The position numbers and the translations under genes are program-made. Below, in pieces: positions 8,220 to 17,658 of a DNA stretch of 64,000 bases. Each line of letters opens with the position of its first letter. The first letter of the stretch is position 1. The notes below the pieces were generated by a model. That model did no database searches and had not been told where the DNA came from. It saw only the letters and a list, made by a program, of their open reading frames with translations. Origin of the DNA: Paracoccus sediminilitoris (lineage in GTDB: Bacteria; Pseudomonadota; Alphaproteobacteria; Rhodobacterales; Rhodobacteraceae); the NCBI RefSeq assembly GCF_003259195.1, contig NZ_QJPK01000001.1, forward strand, positions 186,001 through 250,000, in the 5' to 3' direction.

Positions 8220-8903
8220 CGCCTCGGCCTCTGCCTCCTGCGGCAGGGGTACGGCACCCTGCCCGTCGCCCAGCTCCTGGTTCAGCTGGGCAATCAGGTC
8301 CTGCGTCACGTCGATGGCGTCCAGCGACACGAACAGCGTGCGGCGGTCCAGGACCGCCACCGCGCCATGGTCCTGCATGATCTCGCCCATCATCGGCAAC
8401 GCAGCGCGGAAAAAGGCGCCGCGATCGGCCTCGGCCCAGGCATTCAACTGCTGGACGGCCTGCGCGCGTTCGCGGCGGACATCGGTGGCGCGCTGGTCAA
8501 AGCTTTCGGCCAGCTTGCGGAATTCGGCGGGCGGCAGGGTCGCGCGCTGTGCGGTCAGGCGCGTCTCCTCGGATGAAAGCAGTTCGGTCAGGCGTTCGTT
8601 TTCGGCGGTGATGACGTCGCCCTCGGCCTCCAGCTGCGCCTGCGCGCGCTTGCCCCAGTCCGACGACAGGTACAGCACGTCCTGATCCAGCGTCAGGATC
8701 GGCGCGTTCAGCGCCTGTTCGGCCGTTCCGGGGGTGGTGATCGTGCTGCTGGGCAGCGGTGCCGTGGGTTGCGCGGGGTCCGAACCGGGCAGTTGCGGCG
8801 TCACGTCTTCGGCCTGCTGCGCGGCCACCATCATCGGCAGAAGGGCGGCCAGGATCATCCCGGCCGCCCCCATTCTGCGAAATCCCGTCATCGCCCCAGT
8901 CAT
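8178..8903 (-). CDS. skp: OmpH/Skp-family periplasmic chaperone
   Basis: The 241-residue protein has an N-terminal signal sequence (core AAGMILAALLPMMVAA) and a Skp-type body: ILTLDQDVLYLSSDWGKRAQAQLEAE (about 69-94) followed by a long charged helical hairpin (about 95-165) ending in GEIMQDHGAVAVLDRR. Skp holds unfolded outer-membrane proteins in the periplasm for BamA. It starts at the bamA stop (TGATG overlap), so expression is coupled to its client machinery. It is longer than E. coli Skp (161 aa) because of a Pro/Thr-rich N-terminal linker and an acidic C-terminal tail. The 3' end overlaps the nucleoside hydrolase gene by 42 bases on the opposite strand. Confidence 0.85.
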   Translation of the reverse strand: MTGAMTGFRRMGAAGMILAALLPMMVAAQQAEDVTPQLPGSDPAQPTAPLPSSTITTPGTAEQALNAPILTLDQDVLYLSSDWGKRAQAQLEAEGDVITAENERLTELLSSEETRLTAQRATLPPAEFRKLAESFDQRATDVRRERAQAVQQLNAWAEADRGAFFRAALPMMGEIMQDHGAVAVLDRRTLFVSLDAIDVTQDLIAQLNQELGDGQGAVPLPQEAEAEASGQTGDPLGQQVE

Positions 8904-11197
8904 CAGAACCGGGTCTGGATGGTCAGGTCGAAATTCTGTTCCTCGTCATAATCTTCCTTCTGCACCGCCTTCGAGAAGTTGAAGCGCAAGGGACCGATGG
9001 GCGTGGTCCAGAAGATCGAGGCACCGACGGCGGCGCGGACATACATGTCGTCATCGACCTCGGCATTCCCCGCCGTGTTGTCCAGCCCCCAGAGCGAGCC
9101 GACATCGGCGAACAGACCGCCGGTGATGCCGTATTCCTCGGGCAGGCCGACGGGGAACTGCGCCTCGGCGCGGGCGGCCCAATAGTAGTTGCCGCCGATG
9201 GCATCCTCGTTCGCGGCGCCCAGGTCGCGCGGGCCATAGCCGTTGCTTTCAAAGCCACGAATGCGGTTGCCGGTGCGGAAACGGTCCAGAATCCAGGTCG
9301 AATAGTCGCCATAGCTGTAGATGGCGCCAGCCTCGACTTCGCCGCGCAGGGTCACCTCCTCGCGCCAGGCGGTGCTTTCGACACCCGCCAGGGCCGTGGT
9401 AGTGACCGTCTTGGTATCCCCGCCCGCACCCGCAAAATCTTGCGAGAAGCGGAAACGATAGGCCGTCAGCGGGTCCAGCCCCGTGCGGCGCGAGTCCCAG
9501 GAATAGGTATAACCAAGCGCCGAGGTGACGCGCGACCCTTCCTCCTGCTGCAGCAGGATCGAGCTGTCATCGGTCACATCGCGCAACGTGTCCTTGGCGA
9601 TCTTGTAGCGCAGTTCGATCCGGCCATTCGCCGAGATCGGGAATTCGATCGACGGCTGGACCTGGATCGAGCGGGTGTCATAGTCGGAATTGAGGCTGTC
9701 GGTTTCGTTGTAATTGGCGTTGAAACCGAACCGCAAATCGCGTCCCAGGAAGAAGGGTTCCGCGAACGAGATGCCCGCCGCCCGGTCGCCGCTGGCGGTC
9801 GAGATCTGCAAGCCGACCTGCTGCCCGCGCCCCAGGAAGTTGTTTTCCGAAATCGATGCGTTCAGACCCACGCCCGAGCTGACCCCATAAGAGGCGCCGA
9901 AGGACAGCGAACCGGTCGGCTGTTCCTCGACAGCGACGCCGACAATCACTTGGTCGGGGCCGCTGCCCTGACGGGTTTCCACCTGCGCATCGGCGAAATA
10001 GCCAAGCGCGCGGACGCGTTCGGCGGAATTGCGGATTTCGCGCGGGTTGAAGGGGTCGCCCTCGACGGTATTGAACTGGCGGCGGATCACCTCGTCCAGG
10101 GTGGTCGTGTTGCCCTCGATGTCGATGCGTTCGACGAAAATGCGTTCACCGCGGGTCAGCGCAAAGGTCAGGTCCAGCGTCTGGTTCGAGGGGTTGCGGG
10201 TGACGCGCGGTTCGATATTGACGAAATTCAGGCCCTGCTGGATGGCGATGGTCTCCATCCGGCGGATGGTCGTGTCGATGACCGAGGGGTTATAGACGGC
10301 CCCCCGTTCGACGCGGTTCTGTTCGGCAAAGGCCGCCGCATCGACGCCCGGGATCTCGGACACGGTGTTGACCTGGCCAAAGCGGTAACGCGGGCCTTCG
10401 CTGATGTTGAAAGTGATGAAGAACGCATCGCGTTCACGCGCGATTTCCGGCGCAACGGCCTGCACCTTGAAATCGGCATAGCCGCGCGACCGGTAATAAT
10501 CGGTCAGCAACTGCTGATCCAGAGGGATGCGTTCGGGCGCGAAGGTGTCGCGGCGGATGAAGGTGCGAAGGATCCCCGCCTGCTTGGTCTGCAGCACGTT
10601 GCGCAGGCGGCGGTCGGAAAAGGCGCGGTTGCCGGTAAAGCTGATGCGCTCGATCTCGGTGACGTCGCCTTCCCTGATCTCGAAGACCAGGTCGACGCGG
10701 TTGCCGCTGCGGCGGATGATGCGCGGATCGACGCGGGCGGCCAGACGGCCTTCGGTCGCATAGATCTGGGCGATGGTCTGCGCATCCTGGATGGCTTGGC
10801 TGGGCTGATAGACGCGGCGCGACTGGCTGGTCACGATCTCGGCCAGGCGGTCGTCCTTCAGCTTGCGGTTGCCCTCGAACGAAATGCGGTTGATCGTGGG
10901 ATATTCGCTGACGGTCACGACAAGGCGGTTGCCCTGGGGGGACAGTTCGACGGTTTCGAACAGTCCCGATCCCTGCAGGCGCTGCAGGGCGTCGTTGACC
11001 TCGCCCGGTGACACGTCGCGCCCTTGGGGCAGGTTCAGGAAGGACAGGATGGTCGCGGTTTCGACCTGGTTGTTGCCCTGGATGGTGATGTCGTTGAACA
11101 CAAGCGCCATGGCGGGTGCCGGCATCAGCCCGGCAGGCACCGTGATCGCCAAGGCCGCCATCAGCGCCACCGCGCCCTTGCCCAGTTTCCGTGTCAT
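8903..11197 (-). CDS. bamA: Outer membrane protein assembly factor BamA
   Basis: The 764-residue Omp85 protein has a signal peptide (about 1-30), five POTRA domains (about 32-420; for example FNDITIQGNNQVETATILSF opens POTRA1) and a C-terminal 16-strand barrel. The loop-6 signature IRGFESNGYGPRD (about 650) and the terminal phenylalanine TIQTRF, the beta-signal, are both present. It is the core of the BAM complex that inserts beta-barrel proteins. It follows rseP after 101 bp with its own candidate promoter, and skp follows with a 1-nt overlap. The GAGGGG ribosome site supports the start. Confidence 0.96.
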   Translation of the reverse strand: MTRKLGKGAVALMAALAITVPAGLMPAPAMALVFNDITIQGNNQVETATILSFLNLPQGRDVSPGEVNDALQRLQGSGLFETVELSPQGNRLVVTVSEYPTINRISFEGNRKLKDDRLAEIVTSQSRRVYQPSQAIQDAQTIAQIYATEGRLAARVDPRIIRRSGNRVDLVFEIREGDVTEIERISFTGNRAFSDRRLRNVLQTKQAGILRTFIRRDTFAPERIPLDQQLLTDYYRSRGYADFKVQAVAPEIARERDAFFITFNISEGPRYRFGQVNTVSEIPGVDAAAFAEQNRVERGAVYNPSVIDTTIRRMETIAIQQGLNFVNIEPRVTRNPSNQTLDLTFALTRGERIFVERIDIEGNTTTLDEVIRRQFNTVEGDPFNPREIRNSAERVRALGYFADAQVETRQGSGPDQVIVGVAVEEQPTGSLSFGASYGVSSGVGLNASISENNFLGRGQQVGLQISTASGDRAAGISFAEPFFLGRDLRFGFNANYNETDSLNSDYDTRSIQVQPSIEFPISANGRIELRYKIAKDTLRDVTDDSSILLQQEEGSRVTSALGYTYSWDSRRTGLDPLTAYRFRFSQDFAGAGGDTKTVTTTALAGVESTAWREEVTLRGEVEAGAIYSYGDYSTWILDRFRTGNRIRGFESNGYGPRDLGAANEDAIGGNYYWAARAEAQFPVGLPEEYGITGGLFADVGSLWGLDNTAGNAEVDDDMYVRAAVGASIFWTTPIGPLRFNFSKAVQKEDYDEEQNFDLTIQTRF

Positions 11198-11255
11198 CGA
11201 AGCCCCTCTTTTCAGCCTTCACGCGCCCATCGCGGGCTTGTCGTTTTGCCCTATC

Positions 11256-11284
11256 GTGTAGCTCTTTCGACAGGGGCCTGTCAA
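11256..11284 (-). promoter_or_regulatory. Candidate bamA promoter overlapping an inverted repeat
   Basis: Read on the minus strand, TTGACA (11284-11279) is followed after 17 bases by CTACAC (11261-11256). The -35 overlaps an inverted repeat (GACAG-GCCC-CTGTC, 11269-11282), so it could also be a processing or terminator element after rseP. This is the only sizeable gap within the pyrH-to-skp cluster besides that after frr's upstream neighbour. Confidence 0.4.
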
Positions 11285-11298
11285 AAGCGCATCGACGC

Positions 11299-12630
11299 TC
11301 AGGGGCAGAAAAGATCGTTGGTCAGACCGAAAATCATCAGTCCCAGCACCAGCGCCATGCCGATCGTCGTCAGCAGGTTCAGCGCCCCGTCGGATGGCGG
11401 ACGCCCCCGCACGGCCTCGTAGGCATAGAAAACCAAGTGCCCCCCATCCAGAACCGGGATGGGCAGCAGGTTCAGAAAGCCGATGGCGGCAGACAGGACC
11501 GCGATCCACCACAGGAAATTCGCCCCCCCCGCGCTGGCCGCCTGGCCTGTGCTTTCGGCGATGCTGATCGCACCGCCCAGGTTGCAGCTGCCGATCTGCC
11601 CCGAGATCATCGCCCACATCCCCGTCAGCGAAGACACGATGATGCCCCAGGTCTGCGCGACGCCCAGACCAAGCGCCTCGATGGGACCGGCGCGGCGGGT
11701 TTCGGGGGTAAAGAAGCTGTTCCCGCCAGTGATGCCGATCAGCCAGCGCTGTTCATATCCGCCTGCCTCGGCGGGCAGGTCGGACAGCTTGGGGCGCAGC
11801 GTGACCTGAATGGGGTTGCTGCCCGCGCGCCAGACATCAAGCATCAGCGGCTCGCCCTTGGTCGTCTCGACCGCGTCGCGGATCTGGGTAAAGCGCGTGA
11901 TCTGCTGGCCGTCGATGGCCGTCACCACGTCGCCTGCCCTCAGGCCGGCATCCGCCGCTGCGCTGCCCGGCGCCACGCCCGACACCCGCGCGGGCATCGG
12001 GTCGGGACCGGTCACGGTTATCTGCTTGCCGTCGCGTTCGATGCGCCAATCCTGCTGGGCAGCCAGCGGCAGGTCCTGCGCCGCCCGCCCCAGATCGCCC
12101 CAATTTTCCAGCGCGACGTCCCCCACCGCCAACAGCCTGTCACCGGGGCGCAGCTCGTTGGTGATGGCCGGGGGCGCGTCCGACACCTGACCCACGCGCA
12201 TGTCGGGCGATGGCAGTCCTTGCACCAGCGCGAAGCCGCCGAAGATCAGGATCGACAGGACGAAATTGAAGACCGGTCCCGCCAACAGCGTGGCAAAGCG
12301 CCCCCAAAGCGGCGCCCCCTGCAATGTCTGGCGCCGCAGCGCCGGATCGACCTTGCGCCCCGGCCCCGCGCTGGCGGCATTGTCGTCACCAAGAAAGCGG
12401 ACATAGCCGCCCAAGGGCAGCGCCGCGATTTGCCAGACGGTGCCGCGCTTGTCCACGCGAGATGCCAGGCGCGGGCCGAAGCCGATGGAAAACACCTCGG
12501 CCCGGATGCCGGACCAGCGCCCCACGATGTAATGGCCGTATTCATGCACCGTCACGATGACGGCCAGTGCCACCACAAATGATGCCAGCGTCCACAGGGT
12601 ATTGCCTGCGCCAAGGATCAGATCGGTCAT
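11299..12630 (-). CDS. rseP: RIP zinc metalloprotease RseP
   Basis: The 443-residue inner-membrane site-2 protease has the zinc motif HEYGH at residues 29-33 in the first membrane helix. Two PDZ-like domains occupy roughly 115-285 (second one near VSGVAPGSAAADAGLRAGDVV), and the conserved LDGGH metal-ligand motif lies near residue 395 in the third helix, followed by EAVRGRPP. RseP cleaves anti-sigma factors after site-1 cut and clears signal-peptide remnants. The start at 12630 overlaps the dxr stop in an ATGA; a longer frame upstream is not coding for this protein. Confidence 0.94.
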   Translation of the reverse strand: MTDLILGAGNTLWTLASFVVALAVIVTVHEYGHYIVGRWSGIRAEVFSIGFGPRLASRVDKRGTVWQIAALPLGGYVRFLGDDNAASAGPGRKVDPALRRQTLQGAPLWGRFATLLAGPVFNFVLSILIFGGFALVQGLPSPDMRVGQVSDAPPAITNELRPGDRLLAVGDVALENWGDLGRAAQDLPLAAQQDWRIERDGKQITVTGPDPMPARVSGVAPGSAAADAGLRAGDVVTAIDGQQITRFTQIRDAVETTKGEPLMLDVWRAGSNPIQVTLRPKLSDLPAEAGGYEQRWLIGITGGNSFFTPETRRAGPIEALGLGVAQTWGIIVSSLTGMWAMISGQIGSCNLGGAISIAESTGQAASAGGANFLWWIAVLSAAIGFLNLLPIPVLDGGHLVFYAYEAVRGRPPSDGALNLLTTIGMALVLGLMIFGLTNDLFCP

Positions 12631-13784
12631 GCGGCGGCCTTCTGTCGCGCAAGCGCGTCCCATTCAAGGACCGCCTGCAGGGTGTCGGGGTCGTCGCCGA
12701 AGCCCGCTTCGGCCGAAAGTGCGCTCAGCGTGGCTTCGACCCGGGGGGACATGTCGGTGAAACGGATGCGCCCGGCGATGAAATCGTCCAGCGCCTGTTC
12801 CTTGGCGGCGTTGAAGACCGCACCCGCCGCGCCGCCCGCGGCCATCACCTCGCGCGCAAGGCGCAGGGCGGGCCAGCGCGTCTCGTCGGGGGCGCGGAAG
12901 GTCAGGCTGCCAGCGCGGGCCAGATCCAGCGGCGGCACCGGCAGGGCACGGCGTTCGGGCCAATGAAGCGCGTAACCGATGGCGTGGCGCATGTCGGGCG
13001 CCCCCATATGCGCGATGCTGCCGCCGTCGATATGGTTGACGATGGCGTGGATGATGGATTCCGGATGGACCAGCACGTTAATGCGGTCGGGGGCAAGGCC
13101 GAAGAATTCCTTGGCCTCGATAACCTCCATCGCCTTGTTGAACATCGACGCGCTGTCGATGGTGATGCGCTGGCCCATAGCCCAGTTCGGGTGGGTCGAG
13201 GCCTCGGCCACGGTCGCCGCCGCCAGCCGTTCCAGCGGCCAGTCGCGGAAAGCGCCCCCCGATGCGGTGATGGTCACGTCCCGAACGCTGTCCAGCTTTT
13301 CCCCCGCGAGCGCCTGGAACAGCGCGGAATGTTCGCTGTCGACCGGCAGGATCGTGGCGCCGCTGTTCCGCCCGGTGCGGCGCAGCAAGCCGCCCGCGCA
13401 GACCAGCGATTCCTTGTTGGCCAGCGCCAGAACCCGGCCTTGGGCCAGTGCCGTCAGCCCCGGCGCCAGACCGGCGGACCCGACGATGGCCGACAGCATC
13501 CAGTCGGCGGGCATGGCCGCGGCCTCAACCAGGGCGGCCTCTCCCGCGGCGGCGCGCACGCCGCTGCCTGACAATGCGTCGCGCAGGTCGTCCAGCAACT
13601 CGGGATGGGCGGTGACGGCGATTTCAGCCCGCAGGTCGCGCGCCATCTGCGCCAGGCGCGCGATGTTGCGCCCGCCGCTCAGCGCCACGACGTCATAGGC
13701 ATCCGCCCCGCCGCCGCGACGGATCAGATCGACGCCGTTGGCGCCGACCGAGCCGGTCGCCCCGAAAATGGAAATGCGTCGCAT
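12627..13784 (-). CDS. dxr: 1-deoxy-D-xylulose 5-phosphate reductoisomerase
   Basis: The 385-residue enzyme converts DXP to 2-C-methylerythritol 4-phosphate with NADPH, the committed MEP-pathway step for isoprenoids. The NADPH-binding start is ISIFGATGSVGANG, and metal/substrate residues appear in PVDSEHSALFQAL (D-S-E). The loop SASGGAFRDWPLE and the C-terminal ESIIHAIV and APDMRHAIGYAL blocks match the family. It is placed with uppS and cdsA, which use isoprenoid and lipid precursors, in the conserved envelope cluster. Length is typical (about 390). Confidence 0.96.
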   Translation of the reverse strand: MRRISIFGATGSVGANGVDLIRRGGGADAYDVVALSGGRNIARLAQMARDLRAEIAVTAHPELLDDLRDALSGSGVRAAAGEAALVEAAAMPADWMLSAIVGSAGLAPGLTALAQGRVLALANKESLVCAGGLLRRTGRNSGATILPVDSEHSALFQALAGEKLDSVRDVTITASGGAFRDWPLERLAAATVAEASTHPNWAMGQRITIDSASMFNKAMEVIEAKEFFGLAPDRINVLVHPESIIHAIVNHIDGGSIAHMGAPDMRHAIGYALHWPERRALPVPPLDLARAGSLTFRAPDETRWPALRLAREVMAAGGAAGAVFNAAKEQALDDFIAGRIRFTDMSPRVEATLSALSAEAGFGDDPDTLQAVLEWDALARQKAAA

Positions 13785-13804
13785 CAGGTCAGTTCACCAC
13801 GAGA

Positions 13805-14641
13805 TCAATTTACCACGGGCAGGCTGGTCAGGAACCCGATCAGCATGGTGGCCAGAACGGCCCCCGTCACTGCGTCAAAACGATCCATGAAGCCGCCATG
13901 CCCCGGGATCAGGTTCGAACTGTCCTTGACCCCTGCCCGGCGCTTCAGCCAGCTTTCGGCGATATCGCCCATCTGTCCCGCAAAACAAACCAGCGGCGAT
14001 ATCCAGACCAATGTCATATTGCCCTGCCCCGACAGCCACAAAACGATGCCCAGGATGCAGGCGCCAATCCAGCCAGCGATGGTGCCGGACCAGGTCTTCT
14101 TGGGGCTGAGCGCGGGCCAGAACTTGGGGCCGCCCAAGATGCGGCCAAAGAAATATCCCGCCGTGTCCGAGATGATGATCACCCCCATCAGCCACAGCAC
14201 GAAGTTCAGCCCAAAGCTTTCGCGAAAGACGACCAGTTCATAGGCGACCAGCATGATCGCGACGCCAAAGATCGCATAGGTCAGACGATCACGCTTGGCC
14301 GCACCGGGCAGCCCGGCCACGATCGGCACCAGAAGCGCCAGCCAGGCCCAGCTTTCGAACGAGGTCAGCGCGACGGCCTGCGACACGCCCGCAATTGCGG
14401 CCAGGGCCACGGCGCGGCTGCGCCCGAACAGCGTCACGTGGCGGGCCGGATATTTCCAGCCCGTCATCGCCGCCAGTTCCCAGAAGGTGATGGCCGAAAT
14501 CACCGCCATGCCAAGCCGCAGCCACAGCCCCTGCGCCACGGCTAACAGCACACCGATCGCCAGCAGCACCAAGGTCGAGGCGACGCGCCGGGACAGATCG
14601 CCCCAACGGCCGCCCGTCCGGATAGCCCCGCCGCCGCTCAT
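13805..14641 (-). CDS. cdsA: Phosphatidate cytidylyltransferase
   Basis: The 278-residue integral membrane enzyme makes CDP-diacylglycerol from CTP and phosphatidate, the precursor of all phosphoglycerolipids. Several hydrophobic helices occupy residues 20-200. The family signature is seen near the C terminus: SPKKTWSGTIAGWIGAC, then SSNLIPGHGGFMDRFDA, giving S-x-K-K-T and the PGHGG…DRxD motif. The start at 14641 gives an ATGA overlap with uppS; translation from further upstream would run through the uppS coding sequence in another frame. Confidence 0.94.
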   Translation of the reverse strand: MSGGGAIRTGGRWGDLSRRVASTLVLLAIGVLLAVAQGLWLRLGMAVISAITFWELAAMTGWKYPARHVTLFGRSRAVALAAIAGVSQAVALTSFESWAWLALLVPIVAGLPGAAKRDRLTYAIFGVAIMLVAYELVVFRESFGLNFVLWLMGVIIISDTAGYFFGRILGGPKFWPALSPKKTWSGTIAGWIGACILGIVLWLSGQGNMTLVWISPLVCFAGQMGDIAESWLKRRAGVKDSSNLIPGHGGFMDRFDAVTGAVLATMLIGFLTSLPVVN

Positions 14642-15378
14642 GCGCCCCCGAAACGCCGGTCGCGCATGCCGAAGCGGTCCAGGATCGCCGACAGGTGGTC
14701 GGGCGTGAAATCCGGCCACAGCGTGGGCGTGAATTCATATTCCGCATAGGCCGCCTGCCAAGGCAGGAAATTCGACGTCCGCGTTTCCCCCGAGGTGCGG
14801 ATCACCAGATCCGGATCGGGCTGATCAGCGGTATCCATGCAGGCCGCCAGATCGCTTTCGGACGGATCGGCGACCTCGCCTTGGGCGATCCTGCGCGCCA
14901 GCCGGGTCGATGCGCGCAGGATTTCATCCCGACCGCCGTAATTGATGGCAACGGTCAGGTTCAGCCGCGTGTTGCCGGCCGTGCGCGCCTCGATGGCGGC
15001 CATCAGGGCCTGCAGCTTGGGGTCCAGCCGCTCGCGTCCGCCGATGAAGCGCATACGCACCCCTTCGGCAGCCATGCCCACGGCCTCGCGTTCGATATAG
15101 CGGCGGAAGATCTTCATCAGACCCAGCACCTCTTCGGTCGACCGCTTCCAGTTTTCGGTCGAGAAGGCATAGATGGTCAGCCAGTCCACGCCCAGGTCGG
15201 GACAGGCACGCACGATCTGCTTGACCCGTTCGGCCCCGCGACGGTGGCCGACCAGACGCGGCCAGCCCCGTTCCGTCGCCCAACGCCCGTTGCCATCCAT
15301 GATGATGGCGACATGGCGCGGCCGCGCCTCGCTGCCCGATGCCACTGACTGCTCCCTTGCCGCTGCCATTCGGCTCAA
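14638..15378 (-). CDS. uppS: Undecaprenyl diphosphate synthase
   Basis: This 246-residue cis-prenyltransferase condenses IPP onto FPP to make the C55 carrier for peptidoglycan and [20 protein letters not shown] (about 22-38) contains the catalytic Asp and the phosphate-binding [19 protein letters not shown] and the C-terminal [16 protein letters not shown]…[12 protein letters not shown] carry the remaining motifs. The usual R-[LI]-SNF is here R-T-SNF, a mild deviation. The first ATG overlaps the frr stop as ATGA, which supports using it. Confidence 0.95.
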   Translation of the reverse strand: MSRMAAAREQSVASGSEARPRHVAIIMDGNGRWATERGWPRLVGHRRGAERVKQIVRACPDLGVDWLTIYAFSTENWKRSTEEVLGLMKIFRRYIEREAVGMAAEGVRMRFIGGRERLDPKLQALMAAIEARTAGNTRLNLTVAINYGGRDEILRASTRLARRIAQGEVADPSESDLAACMDTADQPDPDLVIRTSGETRTSNFLPWQAAYAEYEFTPTLWPDFTPDHLSAILDRFGMRDRRFGGA

Positions 15379-15938
15379 ACCTGCATGATCTCGGCCTGCT
15401 TGGCCTCGAGCGCTTCGTCCACGGATGCGATCATCCGGTCGGTCAGGGACTGGATCTCGGTCTCCCAGAACTTCTGGTCATCCTCGGGCATGCCGTTCGT
15501 CTTGCCCTTCTTGACCTTGTCCATGCCGTCGCGGCGCACGTTGCGCATCGAGACGCGGGCGCTTTCGGCATATTGCGCGGCGACCTTGGTCAACTCGCGG
15601 CGGCGTTCCTCGTTCAGCTCGGGGATGGGCAGCATGATGATGGTGCCGTTCAGCTGCGGGTTGATCCCAAGGCCGCTTTCGCGCAGCGCCTTTTCCACCT
15701 TGCCGACCATCGCCTTGTCCCAGACGTTGATGGTGACCATGCGGGGTTCGGGGACGTTCACGGTGCCCAGCTGGTTCACGGGGGTCATCTGGCCATAGGC
15801 CTCGACCTGAACCGGATCGATCATCGACGCGGATGCGCGGCCCGTACGCAGACTGGCGAATTCGCTGCGCAGGCTTTCCATCGCGCCCTTCATCCGGCGT
15901 TCCAGATCGTCAATATCGATTTCGATGTCCTCGGCCAT
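15375..15938 (-). CDS. frr: Ribosome recycling factor
   Basis: The 187-residue RRF splits post-termination ribosomes with EF-G. The family features are visible: [21 protein letters not shown] (about 28-48), PLNQ-like [15 protein letters not shown], and the C-terminal helix with [12 protein letters not shown] and [15 protein letters not shown]. It normally follows pyrH directly; here a sodium-channel gene sits between them, leaving a 98-bp gap to the channel stop. Confidence 0.97.
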   Translation of the reverse strand: MAEDIEIDIDDLERRMKGAMESLRSEFASLRTGRASASMIDPVQVEAYGQMTPVNQLGTVNVPEPRMVTINVWDKAMVGKVEKALRESGLGINPQLNGTIIMLPIPELNEERRRELTKVAAQYAESARVSMRNVRRDGMDKVKKGKTNGMPEDDQKFWETEIQSLTDRMIASVDEALEAKQAEIMQV

Positions 15939-16036
15939 ATCGGACTGCCTCTAAGTTTGAATTTCGTTTGCTTGTAACTGCATTGCCGGGGGTTGGCAAA
16001 GCCTTTGCCCAACCCTTCGGCAGCAGGTCGCGGGTG

Positions 16037-16843
16037 TCAGCGCTGCGGCCCGCCCTGGTCGTTGTGGGGATCGCGCCCGCGCGCCAGCATCTCCTCGATG
16101 GCGGTCAGTCGCTCCAGAACCTGGTCGCGATAGGCCTCGGTCGCGGCGGTTTCCTCCTCCTGGTGGGCCTCCTGCATCGAATTCACGATCAGGCCCACGA
16201 CCAGGTTCATCACCGCGAAGGTCGTCACCAGGATGAAAGGCACGAAGAACAGCCAGGCTTGGGGAAAGACCTCCATCACCGGGCGCACGATACCCATGGA
16301 CCAGCTTTCCAGCGTCATGATCTGGAACAGCGAATAGGCCGAATTGCCCAGATCCCCGAACCAGTCGGGAAAGGCCGCCGCGAACAGCTTGGTCGCCATT
16401 ACCGCGAAGATATAAAAGATGATCCCCATCAACAGGAAGACGCTGGCCATGCCGGGCAGCGCCGACAGGAACCCCTCGACCACCCGGCGCAGGCGCGGCG
16501 TGACCGAGACGATGCGCAACAACCGCAGGATGCGCAGCGCGCGCAGCACCGACAGCCCCTGCGTCGCGGGCATCAGCGCGATGCCCACCACGGCGAAATC
16601 GAAGATGTTCCAGCCATCGCGGAAGAATCGCGGGCCGCGCGCGAACAGCTTCAGGCCGATCTCGGTCACGAAGATCGACAGGCAGATGGCGTCCAGCAGC
16701 AGGATCAGCGGCCCCGCGACCGCCATGACGGTGCGTGACGTCTCCAACCCCAGGATCAGGGCGTTGAAGACGATGACACCGGTGATGAACCACTGGGCGC
16801 GGGGGCCGTGGACGAAGCCGTCGACGCGGTCGCGAAGGGTCAT
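16037..16843 (-). CDS. Bacterial voltage-gated sodium channel (NaChBac/BacNav family)
   Basis: The 268-residue product is one six-helix channel repeat that would form a homotetramer in the inner membrane. S1-S3 span about 16-95, with the conserved acidic E61 and D82. S4 carries a regular gating-charge ladder R101, R104, R107, R110. The pore filter is TLESWSM (177-183), identical to that of NavAb and NavMs, and S6 spans about 195-222 with N213. The C terminus (about 228-255) is a short neck plus heptad-like helix LERLTAIEEMLA, the tetramerising coiled coil of BacNav channels. It is 7 bp downstream of pyrH and on the same strand, so it is probably cotranscribed. Sodium selectivity is inferred from the filter. 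Confidence 0.9.
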   Translation of the reverse strand: MTLRDRVDGFVHGPRAQWFITGVIVFNALILGLETSRTVMAVAGPLILLLDAICLSIFVTEIGLKLFARGPRFFRDGWNIFDFAVVGIALMPATQGLSVLRALRILRLLRIVSVTPRLRRVVEGFLSALPGMASVFLLMGIIFYIFAVMATKLFAAAFPDWFGDLGNSAYSLFQIMTLESWSMGIVRPVMEVFPQAWLFFVPFILVTTFAVMNLVVGLIVNSMQEAHQEEETAATEAYRDQVLERLTAIEEMLARGRDPHNDQGGPQR

Positions 16844-16850
16844 GGTGCGC

Positions 16851-17576
16851 TCAGTTATGCACGCGGGTATAGGTCCCGCGCCCTTCCAGGATGGTCCGGA
16901 ACCCGCCCAGCTGGTCCAGCGAGAAGACGATGATCGGCAGGCGGTTGTCGCGGGCCAGCGCGATGGCGGATGCGTCCATCACGCCCAGATGCTTCTGCAG
17001 GACCTCGTCATAGCTGACATCCTCGTAGCGCTTGGCATCGGGAAACTTGACCGGGTCCTTGTCATAGACGCCATCAACCTTGGTGCCCTTGAAGATCGCC
17101 TCGCAGTTCATCTCGCTGGCGCGCAGGGTGGCGGCGGTATCGGTGGTGAAATAGGGGTTGCCGGTGCCGGCGGCAAAGATGACGATCCGCTTCTTTTCCA
17201 GGTGGCGGATGGCGCGGCGGCGGATGTAGGGCTCGCAGACCTCGTCCATGCGGATGGCGCTGATGACGCGGCAATGCAGTCCCTCGGCCTCCAGCGATGC
17301 CTGCATGGCCAGCGCGTTCATCACGGTCGCCAGCATGCCCATGTAATCGGCGGTGGTGCGTTCCATGCCCTGCGCGCTGCCCTGCAGCCCGCGGAAGATG
17401 TTGCCGCCGCCGATGACCATGCAGACCTCGACGCCCATGGCCTGGACGGTGGCGACTTCGTTCGCGATGCGGGCGACGGTGGGCGGATGCAGGCCGTATC
17501 CCTGGTCGCCCATCAGGGCCTCGCCCGAGATCTTGAGCATCACGCGGCCATATTGCTTGGGTGTCTCGGTGGTCAT
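16851..17576 (-). CDS. pyrH: UMP kinase
   Basis: The 241-residue amino-acid-kinase-fold enzyme phosphorylates UMP to UDP. Motifs are [10 protein letters not shown] (about 14-23), [10 protein letters not shown] (about 54-63), [19 protein letters not shown] and [16 protein letters not shown]. The start at 17576 is chosen over 17606 because AGGAG lies about 9 bases upstream. In many bacteria pyrH is followed by frr; here the sodium-channel gene intervenes. The usual upstream tsf/rpsB pair is absent: miaA is divergent 82 bp away. Confidence 0.95.
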   Translation of the reverse strand: MTTETPKQYGRVMLKISGEALMGDQGYGLHPPTVARIANEVATVQAMGVEVCMVIGGGNIFRGLQGSAQGMERTTADYMGMLATVMNALAMQASLEAEGLHCRVISAIRMDEVCEPYIRRRAIRHLEKKRIVIFAAGTGNPYFTTDTAATLRASEMNCEAIFKGTKVDGVYDKDPVKFPDAKRYEDVSYDEVLQKHLGVMDASAIALARDNRLPIIVFSLDQLGGFRTILEGRGTYTRVHN

Positions 17577-17658
17577 GGGGGGCTCCTGTCGCCGGGTCGC
17601 TTTCATCGCGCCGTTAAATGTCGCAAAAGACCCGCAGGATCAACTGTCCGGATAGCCA

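Noticed and set aside
8759..11011. A 750-codon open frame antisense to bamA
   Set aside because: Rich in D-x-G/H-x-Q-type shadow composition with no domain; bamA on the opposite strand is unambiguous.
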